Source: Anaeramoeba flamelloides
Lineage: Eukaryota > Metamonada > Anaeramoebidae
Direction: 5' to 3'
Assembly: GCA_027625915.1 (NCBI GenBank)
Contig: JANTQA010000072.1
Coordinates: forward strand, 2,046,001-2,110,000
Length of the DNA stretch: 64,000 nucleotides
Shown piece by piece: positions 36,558 through 48,300 of this stretch. Numbering within the stretch: position 1 is the first letter of the stretch; each line of letters begins with the position of its first letter. The position numbers and the translations under genes are program-made. The notes under the pieces were generated by a model. That model saw only the letters and a list, made by a program, of their open reading frames with translations, did not search any database and had not been told where the DNA came from.

Positions 36558-37262
36558 TAAACTCTGTTTCTGTCAATCTGGACCAACATTATTTTCAAAT
36601 ATCAATTATTTTATATAATTGAACTTTGAAGAACAAATAAGAAATAAAGAGAATAATAAACCTCAAAGAAATGTTGATACGTATCTGAAAGAAAACTAAT
36701 TAATCAATAGATTTTCTTAAAAATTGAAAAACTCAAATTCTTAGGGTCCTATTGAGAAAAACAACGATGTTCTTTTTGAACTTCTACTGGTATTTGAATA
36801 ATAAATATGAATCATTTTTCACTTCATTTTCCATACTTTTCTTTTAGAAATTAAGCCCCAAAACGAAGTTTGTTGGTATTTGTGGTCCCTATTTGAAAAA
36901 GGAAATGAAAATGAAGTGAAAAATTTTCACATTTATTAAACAAATATCAAGATCAAAGATCGAATTGAATTGCAATAGAAATCAATTGATTTCTCAACAA
37001 TCTTTACATGGTTTCAATGACATTAGAATAACACATTTTTACCAAGTGACTATTGATCTTGCAATAAAAAAATTTTTTTGCAACTGAATGAGGTTTTGAA
37101 AAAAAAATCGAAAAAAACAAAAATGTGTAAAAATGTTTGAAAAAATGATTTCAATTTTGAAAATTTCCGAAATAAAATTTTTCTTCTAATATCTATGCAA
37201 ACCCCTTAAACACGTGTATTATACCCATTACAACTGGGCCCCTTTGACTGAAAAATAGTTTA
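36558..37262. mobile_element. TAAACTCTGTTTC-family element with inserted MITE
   Basis: Collinear with 8173-8881, including a CTGG-type MITE in the same place (36787-36951). The ends are TAAACTCTGTTTCTGTCAA and TTTGACTGAAAAATAGTTTA. Confidence 0.75.
36787..36951. mobile_element. CTGG-type MITE, nested
   Basis: It follows TA at 36785-36786 with CTGGTATTTGAATAATAAAT. The core pair TTTTTCACTTCATTTTCC / GAAAATGAAGTGAAAAA forms a hairpin. The right end is eroded near 36951. Confidence 0.7.
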
Positions 37263-37649
37263 AATTAGACTCAAATTATGTACAGATTAATAAAAAAGAA
37301 ACAAAATATCTAAAAATCAATCACCATAATCAGAGAATAATTTATAAAACTGAAGCAAAAATTAACTCAGTAAGAATAACAATATATATATATATATATA
37401 TCAGAAAATATAAACTCAAAAAGAAATTGAAACTTCTTGTGGTTGGTACATATATATATATATATATATATATATTATTTCCAAAAAAAGATTCTGGAAA
37501 AATTAATAAGGAAATTGGAAAATTTTAAAATTATTAAATGCATATCTTAATCAATTTAAAGAAAAATTAATATTAAATAGTTTTGGATTGGTATTTCAAG
37601 AATAGTTAGATATTATTAGATATATTAATAATTAGAACAAAAAATTGTG

Positions 37650-37990
37650 TCTTTAAGTGTCGTAAAGTTCCTAGGATTTTTTTAATTTTTAACTGAAAAT
37701 AAAATTAAATAAATTTTCGGTTTATTAAAAAAGTAAAAAAAACCTAACGGAAAATCTATTTTTTTTACAAATAAAGAGAAACCTCAAAAAAACCTAACGA
37801 AAATCAATAGATTTTCCAAATAAAATAGAAAACCTCAAAAAAACTAGAACAAATTCACAAATAAATAGAAAACTCAAAAAAACCTAACCAAAATCTATTG
37901 ATATTTCAAACAAATAAAAAAATCAAAAAAAAAACCTAACGAAAATCTATTGTTTTTAAAAAAAAACAGAAAAATCAAAAAAAAAAATAA
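37650..37990. repeat. Array of CCTAACGAAAATCTATTG units
   Basis: Five or so imperfect units of AAAAAACCTAACGAAAATCT separated by AAATAGAAAACTC. It resembles the foldbacks at 14490-14800 and 54275-54700. Confidence 0.6.
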
Positions 37991-38164
37991 CTGCTGTTTT
38001 CAATAATTACACATAATAGAGTTAAATCAAATATATTACACAATTATTTAAAATTATGAAAAAGCTAAATCTGTTTTTTTTTTTCTAATTTAAGAATTAA
38101 AGAGAAAATTTTATAAATTTTCTGTTTATTTAATAAAATAAAATAAAAAAAACCAAAGACAAAA

Positions 38165-38480
38165 ATATTTAAATGAGTTGGTTCTACTTTGATTTAAAAT
38201 TAAGAAATTTCACAAATTATCTAACCAGATATTTCTATGTTTATGATAAGAAAGAAATTAAAGACAAAATTTTGTATTTTATGTTAAGTTCATTTGAATC
38301 TAGAAATTATTGAAGATATTAACCAATTACTTTATGGCTCATCATATTAAGAAAAAATCGAAAAATATGGATATTAGAATTAATTCAAATTAAATGTAAA
38401 AAAGACTAAAATAATACTATCTTTGGTATTATTGAAAATTATAATCCATTGTTTATCATATCTTCAGTTAAAGATTAAGA
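38165..38480. repeat. Degenerate dispersed repeat
   Basis: Similar in order to 53935-54245 (GTTCTACTTT ... AAGAAATTTCACAAATTAT ... TGATAAGAAAGAAATTAAA). No intact reading frame; origin unknown. Confidence 0.45.
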
Positions 38481-39655
38481 AAGGGGTGGAACTTTATTAA
38501 AATTTCTAACGAAAAATTTAGAAATTAGGGCTTGAAAAACGGAATTAATTACTTTCCTTTAAAATAAAAAAAAGAATTTTTTTTTCAAAAAAAGGAATAA
38601 ATTGTTTATTTTTTTTTAAATTTCGATTTTTCTACTCTACTTTAAAACCCCACAAACCAAATCCTTCAAAATTCACAGAAAAAGTTTTGTATTCAAATTT
38701 TTTTTCTTTTATATTGTTAGAAATTCTTTTATACTATTAATCCTTAAAAAATAAAACAATTACCCCCCTAACCAATACAACTCCTCATTGCAACTCAATT
38801 GTAAGTGCGAATTTAGAATAGAATGAAAAAAAAAAAAAAAACACAATTTTTTTCTTTAATAATTATTTTTAATTAATGAATAAAAGATGTATTCATTTGA
38901 AACAAAATGAAATTTGGTCATTAGTAATGTATCTGATAAATTCATTTAGAAAGTACCTCCTTAACGATAAATTTTTTATTGATCGCAATAAAATTTTTCT
39001 CAAAAAAAAAAGAGAAAATTTTCTAAATAATTTGAGGTAATCTCTTATAAAATGTTTGTATCCAATAAAAAAAAACAAAAGAAATTTTGATAATGGAAAA
39101 ATTTGGAAAAACTTTACACTAATTTATTTAATTTTTATAAAATAAACTTGAAACTTTAGGAATTTGTTTTAAAATTGTATTTAACCTTATACTTACTCTG
39201 GAGTGCTTAATTAGATGTTCTATTTGAACGGGAATATATAAAAAGTCTTGGAGTTTCATTTGAAAATCAATTTTACCCCTTTTTCTTGAAGTATTTTAGT
39301 GAAAAGTAATAATTTTCTCAGTTTTTTTTTGTTTGACTTTTTTAAAGCCAAACGGTTCATTAAATCATCAAACATAAAGACATTTTTTTGTATTTTCAGA
39401 TTTTCTTAAAAATTTACAAACCAATCAAATCTTTTCAAGACTTTTAATTTTAAACAAAAAATACTTTTGATTGGTTTTTCGAAAAATATTTTTCATAATA
39501 AAAATATGTGGTTTGTGTTGCAAACTGAGTTATCTCAATTATTAGTCTTTCAATCATCAAAAATTTTCGTCCAAATTTTAAAAAATAAAACATTTTTAAA
39601 TCTTTCTTTTAAAAAATATTAGGGTCACTTTTGAATAAAAATTTCCTTCTTTAAA

Positions 39656-41530
39656 ATGAATAATAAAAATGAAAAACATGAGAACAAACTTACAAAAGAA
39701 ATCGATCAAAATATACAAGAAATTTCAACACTAGAAAAAGATTTTGAAAAATTGTATCACAAAACTAAAAAACAAAAGAATAAATCGAGGAAGAGAAGGA
39801 AAGATAAGAAAAAAAAAGTGAAAGAGAAAAAAAAAATGAAAGAGAAAAAAAAATTGAAAGAGAAAAAGAAAAAAAAAGAGAAAAAGAAAAGAGAAATAAA
39901 AATGAACATTGAAAGCCAAGTCATGGAAATGGAAAAGAATCAAAAAATTGATCAAAACAAAAAGGGAAAACAATCTGTAACTCTCAATGGGACAAACCCA
40001 ATTAAAATTATTGAGAAAACAAACGGAAATGAGAAAAAAATGAAAAGTAATAATCATGTTACTGAAAATATTAACGAGTATGAAAAAGAAAAAAAGTTAA
40101 TTAAAGAAAAGAAAGAAAACTCAAAATTAAATATTAAGCAAAAGATCAAAAACAATAATGAGACGGGAGGTTCTATGAATAACAGTAATAATAACGACAA
40201 TAAAGATAAAAACAAAAAGATTGAAAAAGAAAAGTTTTCTCAAAAGTCTCATTCTTCTTCAATTTTATCAACAGTATCAGAGGAAGGAACACAATTACCA
40301 AATTATGATGGTTTCTTAGTAATGTCTAATCAAAACCAGTTTACTGGTGGGGGTGTTTCTTCGTGTACAATTAATGCCACTGAGGCAGCATTTCGATTAC
40401 TAGGAAGGCCGGATCGTATCACAAAAGCACTTATTGATGAAATTATTCAAATAGGATCATATTACGATTCACAGACCCATAATGACTTTGAAATTTTACA
40501 TCAAAAGATGACCAGGTATAACAATTCTTTACAAGTTATTAGTGTTGAACAGAAGCATATTAAGGACATTCATACTATTATTGACACTTTGAAAAACCAT
40601 TCGCTACAGAGCAAAAAGCCCATTGCTGCAATTTGCACCAAGACGCCCGAAACAATCGCCCTCTATATAAATATGGAAGAAAATGAATGTGTCGTCTTTG
40701 ATTCACATTCTAGAAAAATCCATCAAGGTGCTGCTTTTATATATTTTTTAACACTTAAAGGGATGATCAAATATTTAAAACATTTACTCCCAATAATCCA
40801 ATTAGACTTTGATAACAATTATCAAGAACTAATTTTAAATAGTATAAATATAACATACCTTAAACTTAAAAATGGATTTGTTGGTCCTTTTAAAGCAAAT
40901 AAAGAAGAAAAAAAACACTTATTATGGCAAATAAGAGATTTTGAACAACAAAATTTTAAAAAACAAATCTCAGATTTAAAAAAGAAATGTTATCAATTTG
41001 AAGAGCTTCAAAAACAAAATACTGAATTTGAAAAGGAAATTCAGGCTTTGAACAATAATAAACAGAATCTTCAAAATGATAATGAAAAATTAAGGGTGAA
41101 ATATTCCAAAAAAAAAAAATCTATTAAAGATCAGAATGAAAAAATAAAAAATGATAATAAAATTATTTCAAACATTTTAAAGAAAATAAAAGAATTAGAA
41201 AATAAAAAATCATTACTTGAACATAAACTCGAAAAAACGAAATTAGATCAAATGAAATTAAAAAACAAAACAATGAAAATGAAAATTAAGGAATTCGAAA
41301 AGAAAAAGAGCCATAAAAATAAAAAGGATGTGTTAAAGAACAAATCTGAGAAGAAAGGAAAGAAAAGGAAGAAAAAGAATAGAAACAAACAGATGAAGAA
41401 AAGAGAAAAGAGAAAGAGAAAGAGGGGAAGGAAAAAGAGGGGAAGTGAAAAGGAAAGGGAAAGGGGAAAGAAAAGGAAAAAGGAAAGGAAAAGGGAAAGG
41501 AAAAGGAAAAGGAATAGGAATAGGAAATAA
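39656..41530 (+). CDS. Lys-rich coiled-coil protein with C76-like cysteine peptidase domain
   Basis: 624 residues, one exon, ATG at 39656. Residues 1-210 are Lys/Glu/Asn-rich. Residues of about 220-420 form a compact, more conserved-looking domain. QFTGGGVSSCTINATEAAFRL places a candidate nucleophile at Cys237, and CVVFDSHSRKIHQGAAF supplies Asp349 and His351 in a D-x-H arrangement. Peptidase family C76 deubiquitinases, known from herpesvirus tegument proteins and found in some eukaryotic proteins, use a Cys with an Asp-x-His and the FDSHSR-like motif. I therefore infer a deubiquitinase-like domain. The C-terminal 200 residues are coiled coil ending in an extremely basic KR tail, which may bind nucleic acid or the nucleolus. 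The family call is moderate; the open frame is certain. Confidence 0.72.
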   Translation: MNNKNEKHENKLTKEIDQNIQEISTLEKDFEKLYHKTKKQKNKSRKRRKDKKKKVKEKKKMKEKKKLKEKKKKKEKKKREIKMNIESQVMEMEKNQKIDQNKKGKQSVTLNGTNPIKIIEKTNGNEKKMKSNNHVTENINEYEKEKKLIKEKKENSKLNIKQKIKNNNETGGSMNNSNNNDNKDKNKKIEKEKFSQKSHSSSILSTVSEEGTQLPNYDGFLVMSNQNQFTGGGVSSCTINATEAAFRLLGRPDRITKALIDEIIQIGSYYDSQTHNDFEILHQKMTRYNNSLQVISVEQKHIKDIHTIIDTLKNHSLQSKKPIAAICTKTPETIALYINMEENECVVFDSHSRKIHQGAAFIYFLTLKGMIKYLKHLLPIIQLDFDNNYQELILNSINITYLKLKNGFVGPFKANKEEKKHLLWQIRDFEQQNFKKQISDLKKKCYQFEELQKQNTEFEKEIQALNNNKQNLQNDNEKLRVKYSKKKKSIKDQNEKIKNDNKIISNILKKIKELENKKSLLEHKLEKTKLDQMKLKNKTMKMKIKEFEKKKSHKNKKDVLKNKSEKKGKKRKKKNRNKQMKKREKRKRKRGRKKRGSEKERERGKKRKKERKRERKRKRNRNRK

Positions 41531-41778
41531 AAAAAGGTAAAAGTTAAAGTTAAAGAAAAGAAAGATGCTTTTTTAAAAAAGAGGGGGGGTAAAAAGAGCA
41601 TATTAACTTACATTCTAAACACTTCCTTAAATATATATATATATATTTATATATATAGTATATTTTAAAAAGAAAAAGAACAAAAAGGAATGTGAAATAT
41701 ATAAAATTCTACTTTTATGTTTTTTTTTTAATTACATTTTAATAGTGATAAAAACTATCTAATGCATAGAAACCCTTT

Positions 41779-41810
<32 letters not shown>

Positions 41811-43244
41811 TAATTAATATAGCTTTCTATTAAATTATCCCTTTTGTTGGTCGGAAAGAAAAGAAGAGTGCAATATAAAACCCCAGTACTTTTTTTTTTA
41901 ATAAAAAAATCAAAAAAAGCCCTTTTAGTTTTTAAATTTTAAAAATACTTTTATTATTAAAACAAAATAATTTTCCAATAATGGGTGGGGAAAAAAAATA
42001 ATTAATTTCAATTTCTGCACATATTCAGATTTGGTGTTATTTTTATTTATTTTATTTATTTTGTTTTTGTGTATCTGTAGTGTTAAAAATCAATACGGTA
42101 GTTAAGTAGTAAACCATCTAGCTTAATTTTATTCAAAATCACTTAACTCAAAAATAGTACAACGAGATTTTTTGTTTTATCATAAAATAAGAAAATCTGT
42201 TTGGATAATTTTTATAATTTAATAATTTTAAAATAGAAGTTGTACCTTTCCATTTTAAATATTTTTTGTAGTTTTTTTTTCTTTTTTTTTTTAATTTAAA
42301 ATTATTGAGTAAAAATCAGTGATTTCACATTTTTTTAAATTATTGAAAAGTTAAAGACATTTACAATTCATGATGTTTTTATTAATTGATTAATTTTACA
42401 TTTATCAAGTTAATTTTACAATTTTTTTACATTTTGAGATTTTCAAATTGTTATTTTTAAATTATATTTATATGAAAGGAAAAAAAATTAATTAATTTAT
42501 CCAAACATAAAATTTTTAATTTTTGAATTTTTGTAAAATTGTGATCCTTATACAATCGGTTTTAAATTCTTTTTTATAAATAAGTCTTTAAGAATTATTG
42601 TTGGTTAATAAATAATTTAGGGTTATTTTATTGGTATATATATATATATATACCAATATATTTGATTTTTTTTTTGGTTTTTCGAAAAGATTTCCTATGA
42701 ATGTTATAGTTCACGATACAATACAGCTTTTAAAAATTATTTTTTTTAACCCTTAGAAAAATTTTTTTCAATAAAAAAACAAAAGAATAGTTTTGAATTT
42801 AGTTTCAACTTTATAAAAGGTGAATTTTAAGTCATTTTTTATATAGTGTATACCTAATAAATAAAATTTCCTTTTACTATTACATTTTTTATATTTTTTT
42901 TTATTTTGGATACAGATTAAACTATTTGAAATATCGTTATCAATTGATGATTTATTTGTATAATTAATTCTTTAATTACTAATCTCAAATCATCAGCAAA
43001 TCTTTGAACTTATTGTACAATGGGTTTGGACTTTTATAATATAAATTGGGCAATATAACTTAATAATAGAGGATATAATATATATCATTGGAAAACACCT
43101 ATTCCTTCATTTGAATAATAACAGAGTTGAAAATTTTTTAATATTTCATTTCCCCAGTTATAATGTATTTTTTTACATATTTTTTTTGATTTTTTTACTC
43201 GTCATATTAATGTGTGTTTTTTTTTTTAATTATTTTACCTTTAA

Positions 43245-43941
43245 GGGTCGAGCCATTACTATTAAAAATAATTTATTGCAATGAAGGTGAAAAAAATTCT
43301 TGTATAATTTTTTAGAGAGACTAATTACAATTAAAAACTTCCAAGCTATGAGGTGTAAGTTCATTCTCCAAATATCAACAATCAAAAACTAGGACATTTT
43401 TAGAAAATAAAAAACCCAAAAGGTGACATTCAATTTTCCTATTTGAAGGGTTCTGATTATAATTTTTAAGACAACTATGTTGATTCCATAGTGTCCCTCT
43501 TTTGCGTTTTTTGAAATCTCAAGATATTTTTTCCTTTTTTTCTATTCTAAAATGAGTTATCTTACTCATAAAGAATATTACAAAAATCTTACTTTCTCAA
43601 ATATTTAGAATCTTACAAAATAGCCACATATTAGATTAAATCGTATTAAATCCATTTTGGACTTATGAAAAATAATTTGTTTTTGTTTTGAAGAATTTTA
43701 ACCCTTTGGTACTTTATAAAAAGAAAAAGTAATTTTTTTGAAAATTTGATTTTTTAAAACTGAGATCCTTTTTAACTTTTTTTTTTTTAAATGTGATGTT
43801 TGTACTAATGACATCCTCTCAAATTTTTTTTTTGTTATTGTAATTGTATCAATCTAAAGAAGTTCAATCTTAATAAAATCCTTTTTGAGTTTCAAGTCAC
43901 CCCTTGAGTATATAGTAAATCCTTGAGTTGTGACTATTACC
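43245..43941. mobile_element. TTAA-type element, copy 2
   Basis: TTAA at 43241-43244, then GGGTCGAGCCATTACT. The right end TGACTATTACC is followed by a TTAA split by a CTGG-type MITE (TTA before it, TAA after it). Collinear with 25249-25926. Confidence 0.7.
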
Positions 43942-43944
43942 TTA

Positions 43945-44104
43945 CTGGTATTTGAATTTTAAATGGAAAAATTTTCACTTCATTTTCAATTTCCTTTTTC
44001 AAACAAAGCCACAAACCCCAACCTACTTGCTTGAAAATTCTATTGAGAAAAAAAATCTGGAAAAGGAAGTGAATATTCTTTACCATTTATTGTTCAAATA
44101 CCAG
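43945..44104. mobile_element. 160-bp CTGG-type MITE
   Basis: TA at 43943-43944 and 44105-44106 flank CTGGTATTTGAATTTTAAAT ... TTGTTCAAATACCAG. Inner arms TTTTCACTTCATTTTC / GGAAGTGAATATTC pair. A TA target site fits Tc1/mariner-like elements. Confidence 0.82.
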
Positions 44105-44209
44105 TAAGTTTATTTTACAAATTAATTTTTCCTAGTAATTTGAAGCATTGTGAACGTGTCTACTTATTCCTTCAATAACAACTTAGTTTGATTTGAAGTG
44201 ATCCAAATA

Positions 44210-44365
44210 TTGGTATTTGCATTATCAAGTAAAAAAATTTTTGCACTTCATTTTCATTGTACTTTAAAAATACAATCCACAAACTACAACCTACTTCTTT
44301 GAAAACTCTATTTGGAAAAGAAAAAAAAAGGAAAATGATTTCCAACTTGATTAAACAAAGACCAG
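44210..44365. mobile_element. 156-bp CTGG-type MITE, worn
   Basis: TA at 44208-44209 then TTGGTATTTGCATTATCAAG. The right end AAACAAAGACCAG is followed by TA. The core GCACTTCATTTTCATTG and AGGAAAATGA match the family. It is more diverged than its neighbour. Confidence 0.68.
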
Positions 44366-44542
44366 TAAACCCTTAAAATAATGTTCAGAAATTTAATTTT
44401 GGATAAAACTTTTTCGAACAATTTACTTCTTTTTTTGCTTTACCAAGGTTGAATTTCAAAAAACACAATGAAAATTCTTTTAAAAAGAAATCATTTTCTT
44501 GTTGTTTTATTTTTTTCTTTTTTTTTTTTTTTTTTTGTTTTA

Positions 44543-45338
44543 ATGACTAATTATAAACGATTCAACTTTTTTTGATAAAGATCTAGTTAAAAATGAAACA
44601 GATAATAAACCAAACAAAGAACTTGAAAATAAAGAGATAATTTCTGTAACCACAGGAAGGGGACATTTTATTGTTGGGCGTAATATCACTTAAAAAAATT
44701 TTTCTCTTTTTTTTTTTCTTCTTTTATAAAAGAATTTTTTTCTTTTGTGTTTCTTAATTTATTAAAAAAAACCCCAAACAAAAATACCAAAAAAAAAAAA
44801 AAAAAAACCAAACAACTTCAAACTAATGATAACCGAAATAGAAAAAAATGGAAAGATTGCAATTCTAAATTCTAAATTTCAAATTGTAACAGAATTTAAA
44901 GCATTTAGAATGGGGGTAATTCTTGTTAACCAATTAAAAAGGCACGACATTTTAGTAGCACTTGGAAGGGACACTAAAAGGAATTATATATTAAAGTTCT
45001 ATAATACAAAAACTATTGAAATTAAGCAAAGTCTAAAACCAATAAAAGATTTAGTTGTTTCGCACCGTGAAGTTTCAAAATCCCCCGTTGCTCATTTGAC
45101 TGTTCTTGAGACTTTAAAGCACATTGCAATTGCTTTTCAAAACGGCGCTGTTTTACTCGTTTCTGGCGATCTTACTAACCAAAAAGCCAAACCAAAATTT
45201 TCAATAATAAGAAACAAAAACGAAGATCCTCTCGTTGGTAAGTCTTCTTGAATTTTTTCAGATTTTTAAACTCCACTAATTAGGAATTTTTCAAATTCAA
45301 CACTAGTTTTTCGGTTTTTTCCAAACAATTTCTTTTTG

Positions 45339-45371
<33 letters not shown>

Positions 45372-48300
45372 ATAAAAGTAATTTACCTTTCAACAAACAG
45401 AAAAAATTGTTCGATTTTACAATCCGTTGTTTGTCAAAAAACTAAATTCTCAAACCAATTCAAAATTTTCTCCACTCATCATAAATAAACAATTTTCCAA
45501 CAAAATTTTTTAACGAGTTTAAAATTGGCTAATTTGTACGATATTACTTCTAACAGGGAGGTGTTTTTTGAAATAAATACACTTTTCTTTTGTTTTTTAA
45601 AAAAGTAACCTTACTTGTCTATGTTTGAGCATCTTAAAAAAAGAAATTAAAAATGGATTCAGTCATTTTAAAAAAGTGAGGGAATTTTTTTTTTTTTGAA
45701 AGTTAGAATTAAAAACTTTTTTTAATTTTTCTGTTTTAATAAAGTGTGTAACTTTTTTCAACAAAATTACTTTAAATGTTCCACTCCAGCCTCTACACCA
45801 CATTTAAAGGTTGATTACTTCCTTTATTAAAACACAAAACTTTCAAAAAGTTTTAATTCTAAAAAACCTTTTCTCTTTATTAAAACAGAAAAGTTTTAAA
45901 AAGTTTTAATTCTGAAAAAGTTTTCACTTTTTTAAAATAGAAAACTCGAAGTTTTAATTCTGAAAAAATCCTCACTTTTTTAAAATGGCTGTAAACTATA
46001 AAATCAAACTTTTATTGAAACGGGTTGACCATTTTTACTTGAAGATGACTGGTTGAAAACTCTTGATATTATACCAGAAATTACCATTTAACTTAGAATC
46101 AAACAATAATTATGAATTTTAATGGAAAAAAGAATTTTTACAGCAAAATTCAAAACTAAATTGGACAAACAATTCATCAAGGAAAATGAAAAATTAATTG
46201 TTTTTAGCACACTTAAAACTTAATTTTTTCTTAGATATCTTAAGTGTCAACATTAAAAGTTTTTTAGAATACAGAATGAATTCCGTTATACAAAAATTAT
46301 CATCGTTCATGCATAGAAGATAAGATCATACAAGTAATTGAGAAGATGCATTTTTTATGATTGCTTTTTGTTTGTAAGGAAAACTTTGATCATTCTCACA
46401 GAAGTAAATTGAATCAAACACGAAGTTGGTTCCAACACATTAAAATATTAAAACTATTTATTTTTTTTTTTTAAACACAAACTTTTTATTTGTGAGATTT
46501 TAAGTAAATAAATTTTGACAAATACAAAAAAAAAAAAGATTAGAACACTACAAAGTTTAAGTATCGCTGTAGTTGCTGTGGAAATATTTTGAGCAATCAT
46601 AAAGTTATTAACCAAAGTTTGAAAAATTTTTTGGATCTTCTAATTTTCAATTCAATTTGGGTAAAATAAGAAGTATTTTATGAATAAATTTTACTTTAAA
46701 AAAAATTAAAAGTAATTTTTGAAGACTTTGGCTAATTTTTTTGTAGAGTTTTTTAATCTGATAAATCCCAAAAGAGTTCGTGTTCAATGATTTATTAATT
46801 TGAAACAAATATCTTGGTTCACGAAACCAAAATATTTGTCCAAATAGAGATCAAAATAAAAAGTTCCTCATTTTTATTCCTTAAAGGTTGGAAATTGAAT
46901 GAATTCTCTTTCTTTGTTTCAAAAAAATTACGAAAACCAAACAGCGTTTTTCATTTTTTGGTTAGATTGAAAATCAATATCATTTTCAAAAAAATAAAAA
47001 TTTTAGTATCTTTTTTTCAAAGAAAAAAAAAAGAAGAGATCATTTTCAAAGGATTTTTAAAGGTTAAAAAAAGAAAATTACAAATTTTGAAAATTAGAAA
47101 AAAAAAAGCATTTTATTTTTACTACAAGAAGTCAACTTAAGAATTTTTAGAGGAAATGTCCAAAATCGGACACTGTTAAGAACACAAATAGATGCAGGAT
47201 TTTATGTTTGATCGCCTTCGGATGTTTGTTTAACTAAATGGAGAATAAAAAGAGGAAATACAGACTATTGAAAAAGTGGATGATCTAAATCCCGTTCCAA
47301 AAATTTGGACACACCCAAAATCAAAAATAGGTAAAAAAAAACCCAATTTATTATATTTTTTCAAACCTAATTTAAAACTACATTTAAGTTACAAGGTATT
47401 AATGTTTTTATAAGTAATCATTTTCATCCAAATAAAAGAAAAAAATTTAAAACTCAAAAATAAAAACAGGTGTGTCCAAAATAATGAAACGAGCGGAACA
47501 AAAAATGTATTGGTAAATTTGTTGAAATTTCACCAACAATTGTTGATCGATCAAATGATAAGATATCATCTACCAATTGTATTTGATTTTCCAATTTAAC
47601 AAACTCAACACTAACCTTCTATCAATCATTGAAAAAAAAATCCAGATCTAACGAAACAGATTACGTAACTGCAAAAAAGGAAATGAAAACAAAACAAAAA
47701 AGACAAAAAATGAAATTGTTTGTAAAATCAAACTCTTTCCAATTTGAATTTAAAGTACAGTAATGATTTTCTTTCAACTGTTTAAACTGTGTCAAAATTT
47801 TTGGAATCTAGTTTAGTTTGTCTCTCTATTGGATTTTAAACCAAGTTTTGACTTCAATGAAATAACTAATTACATTTTTTAACTCCAATACTCCCAATAA
47901 TTCAATTGATGAAAAAGAAAGATCCTTTAAAGATTAAGTTCTTCAAAGTACCATTGAAAGATAACAAATAAATTATTTTTATTTTTTTTTTTATTGTCCT
48001 GTTGTGTAGAGTTCAATTATTAGTTCCAAAAAATAAATAGCAACTAATATTGTTTAATTTGTTCAAAAATCCCCTTTTATACTTCCTCGTTTTGGATCTC
48101 CTATCAAATTCAAAAAATGAGATTGTTCTAGTTATAAGATGATATCAATCTTCGTTCTTCGAAATCCTCAATATCATCTTATACCACTTTGAACAATATC
48201 ATTTTTTTTAGTTCTTCCAGGTAGAAAATCGAATTATAACAAGGTAATTATTTTCAAATCAAAACAATAAAGACAGTTATTTTATTTTTTTTTTTCTTTT

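Larger units (their letters stand above)
34895..39655. other. 4.8 kb repeat-rich intergenic tract
   Basis: No gene is supported. It holds nested elements (35698-36215 with 35917-36114), an element at 36558-37262 with its nested MITE, AT microsatellites at 37381-37402 and 37449-37476, a foldback at about 37650-37990 and a degenerate segment 38165-38480 that resembles 53935-54245. It must also carry the divergent promoter regions for the chaperone and the peptidase-like gene, which I cannot pick out. Confidence 0.6.
41531..44542. other. 3 kb intergenic tract upstream of VPS11
   Basis: No gene is supported. It holds an AT microsatellite near 41632-41660, long T runs, the TTAA-type element 43245-43941 and two CTGG-type MITEs at 43945-44104 and 44210-44365. 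A T run at about 44517-44536 ends just before the VPS11 ATG. Confidence 0.6.

Noticed and set aside
37650-37990. CRISPR-like spacing of CCTAACGAAAATCT units
   Set aside because: Units and spacers are both repeated and degenerate, and the context is eukaryotic; it is a foldback or tandem repeat.
46814-47140. 108-residue open frame on the plus strand
   Set aside because: It lies wholly inside the 3.9 kb VPS11 intron and is of Lys/Phe/Ile composition expected by chance; the start is not ATG.
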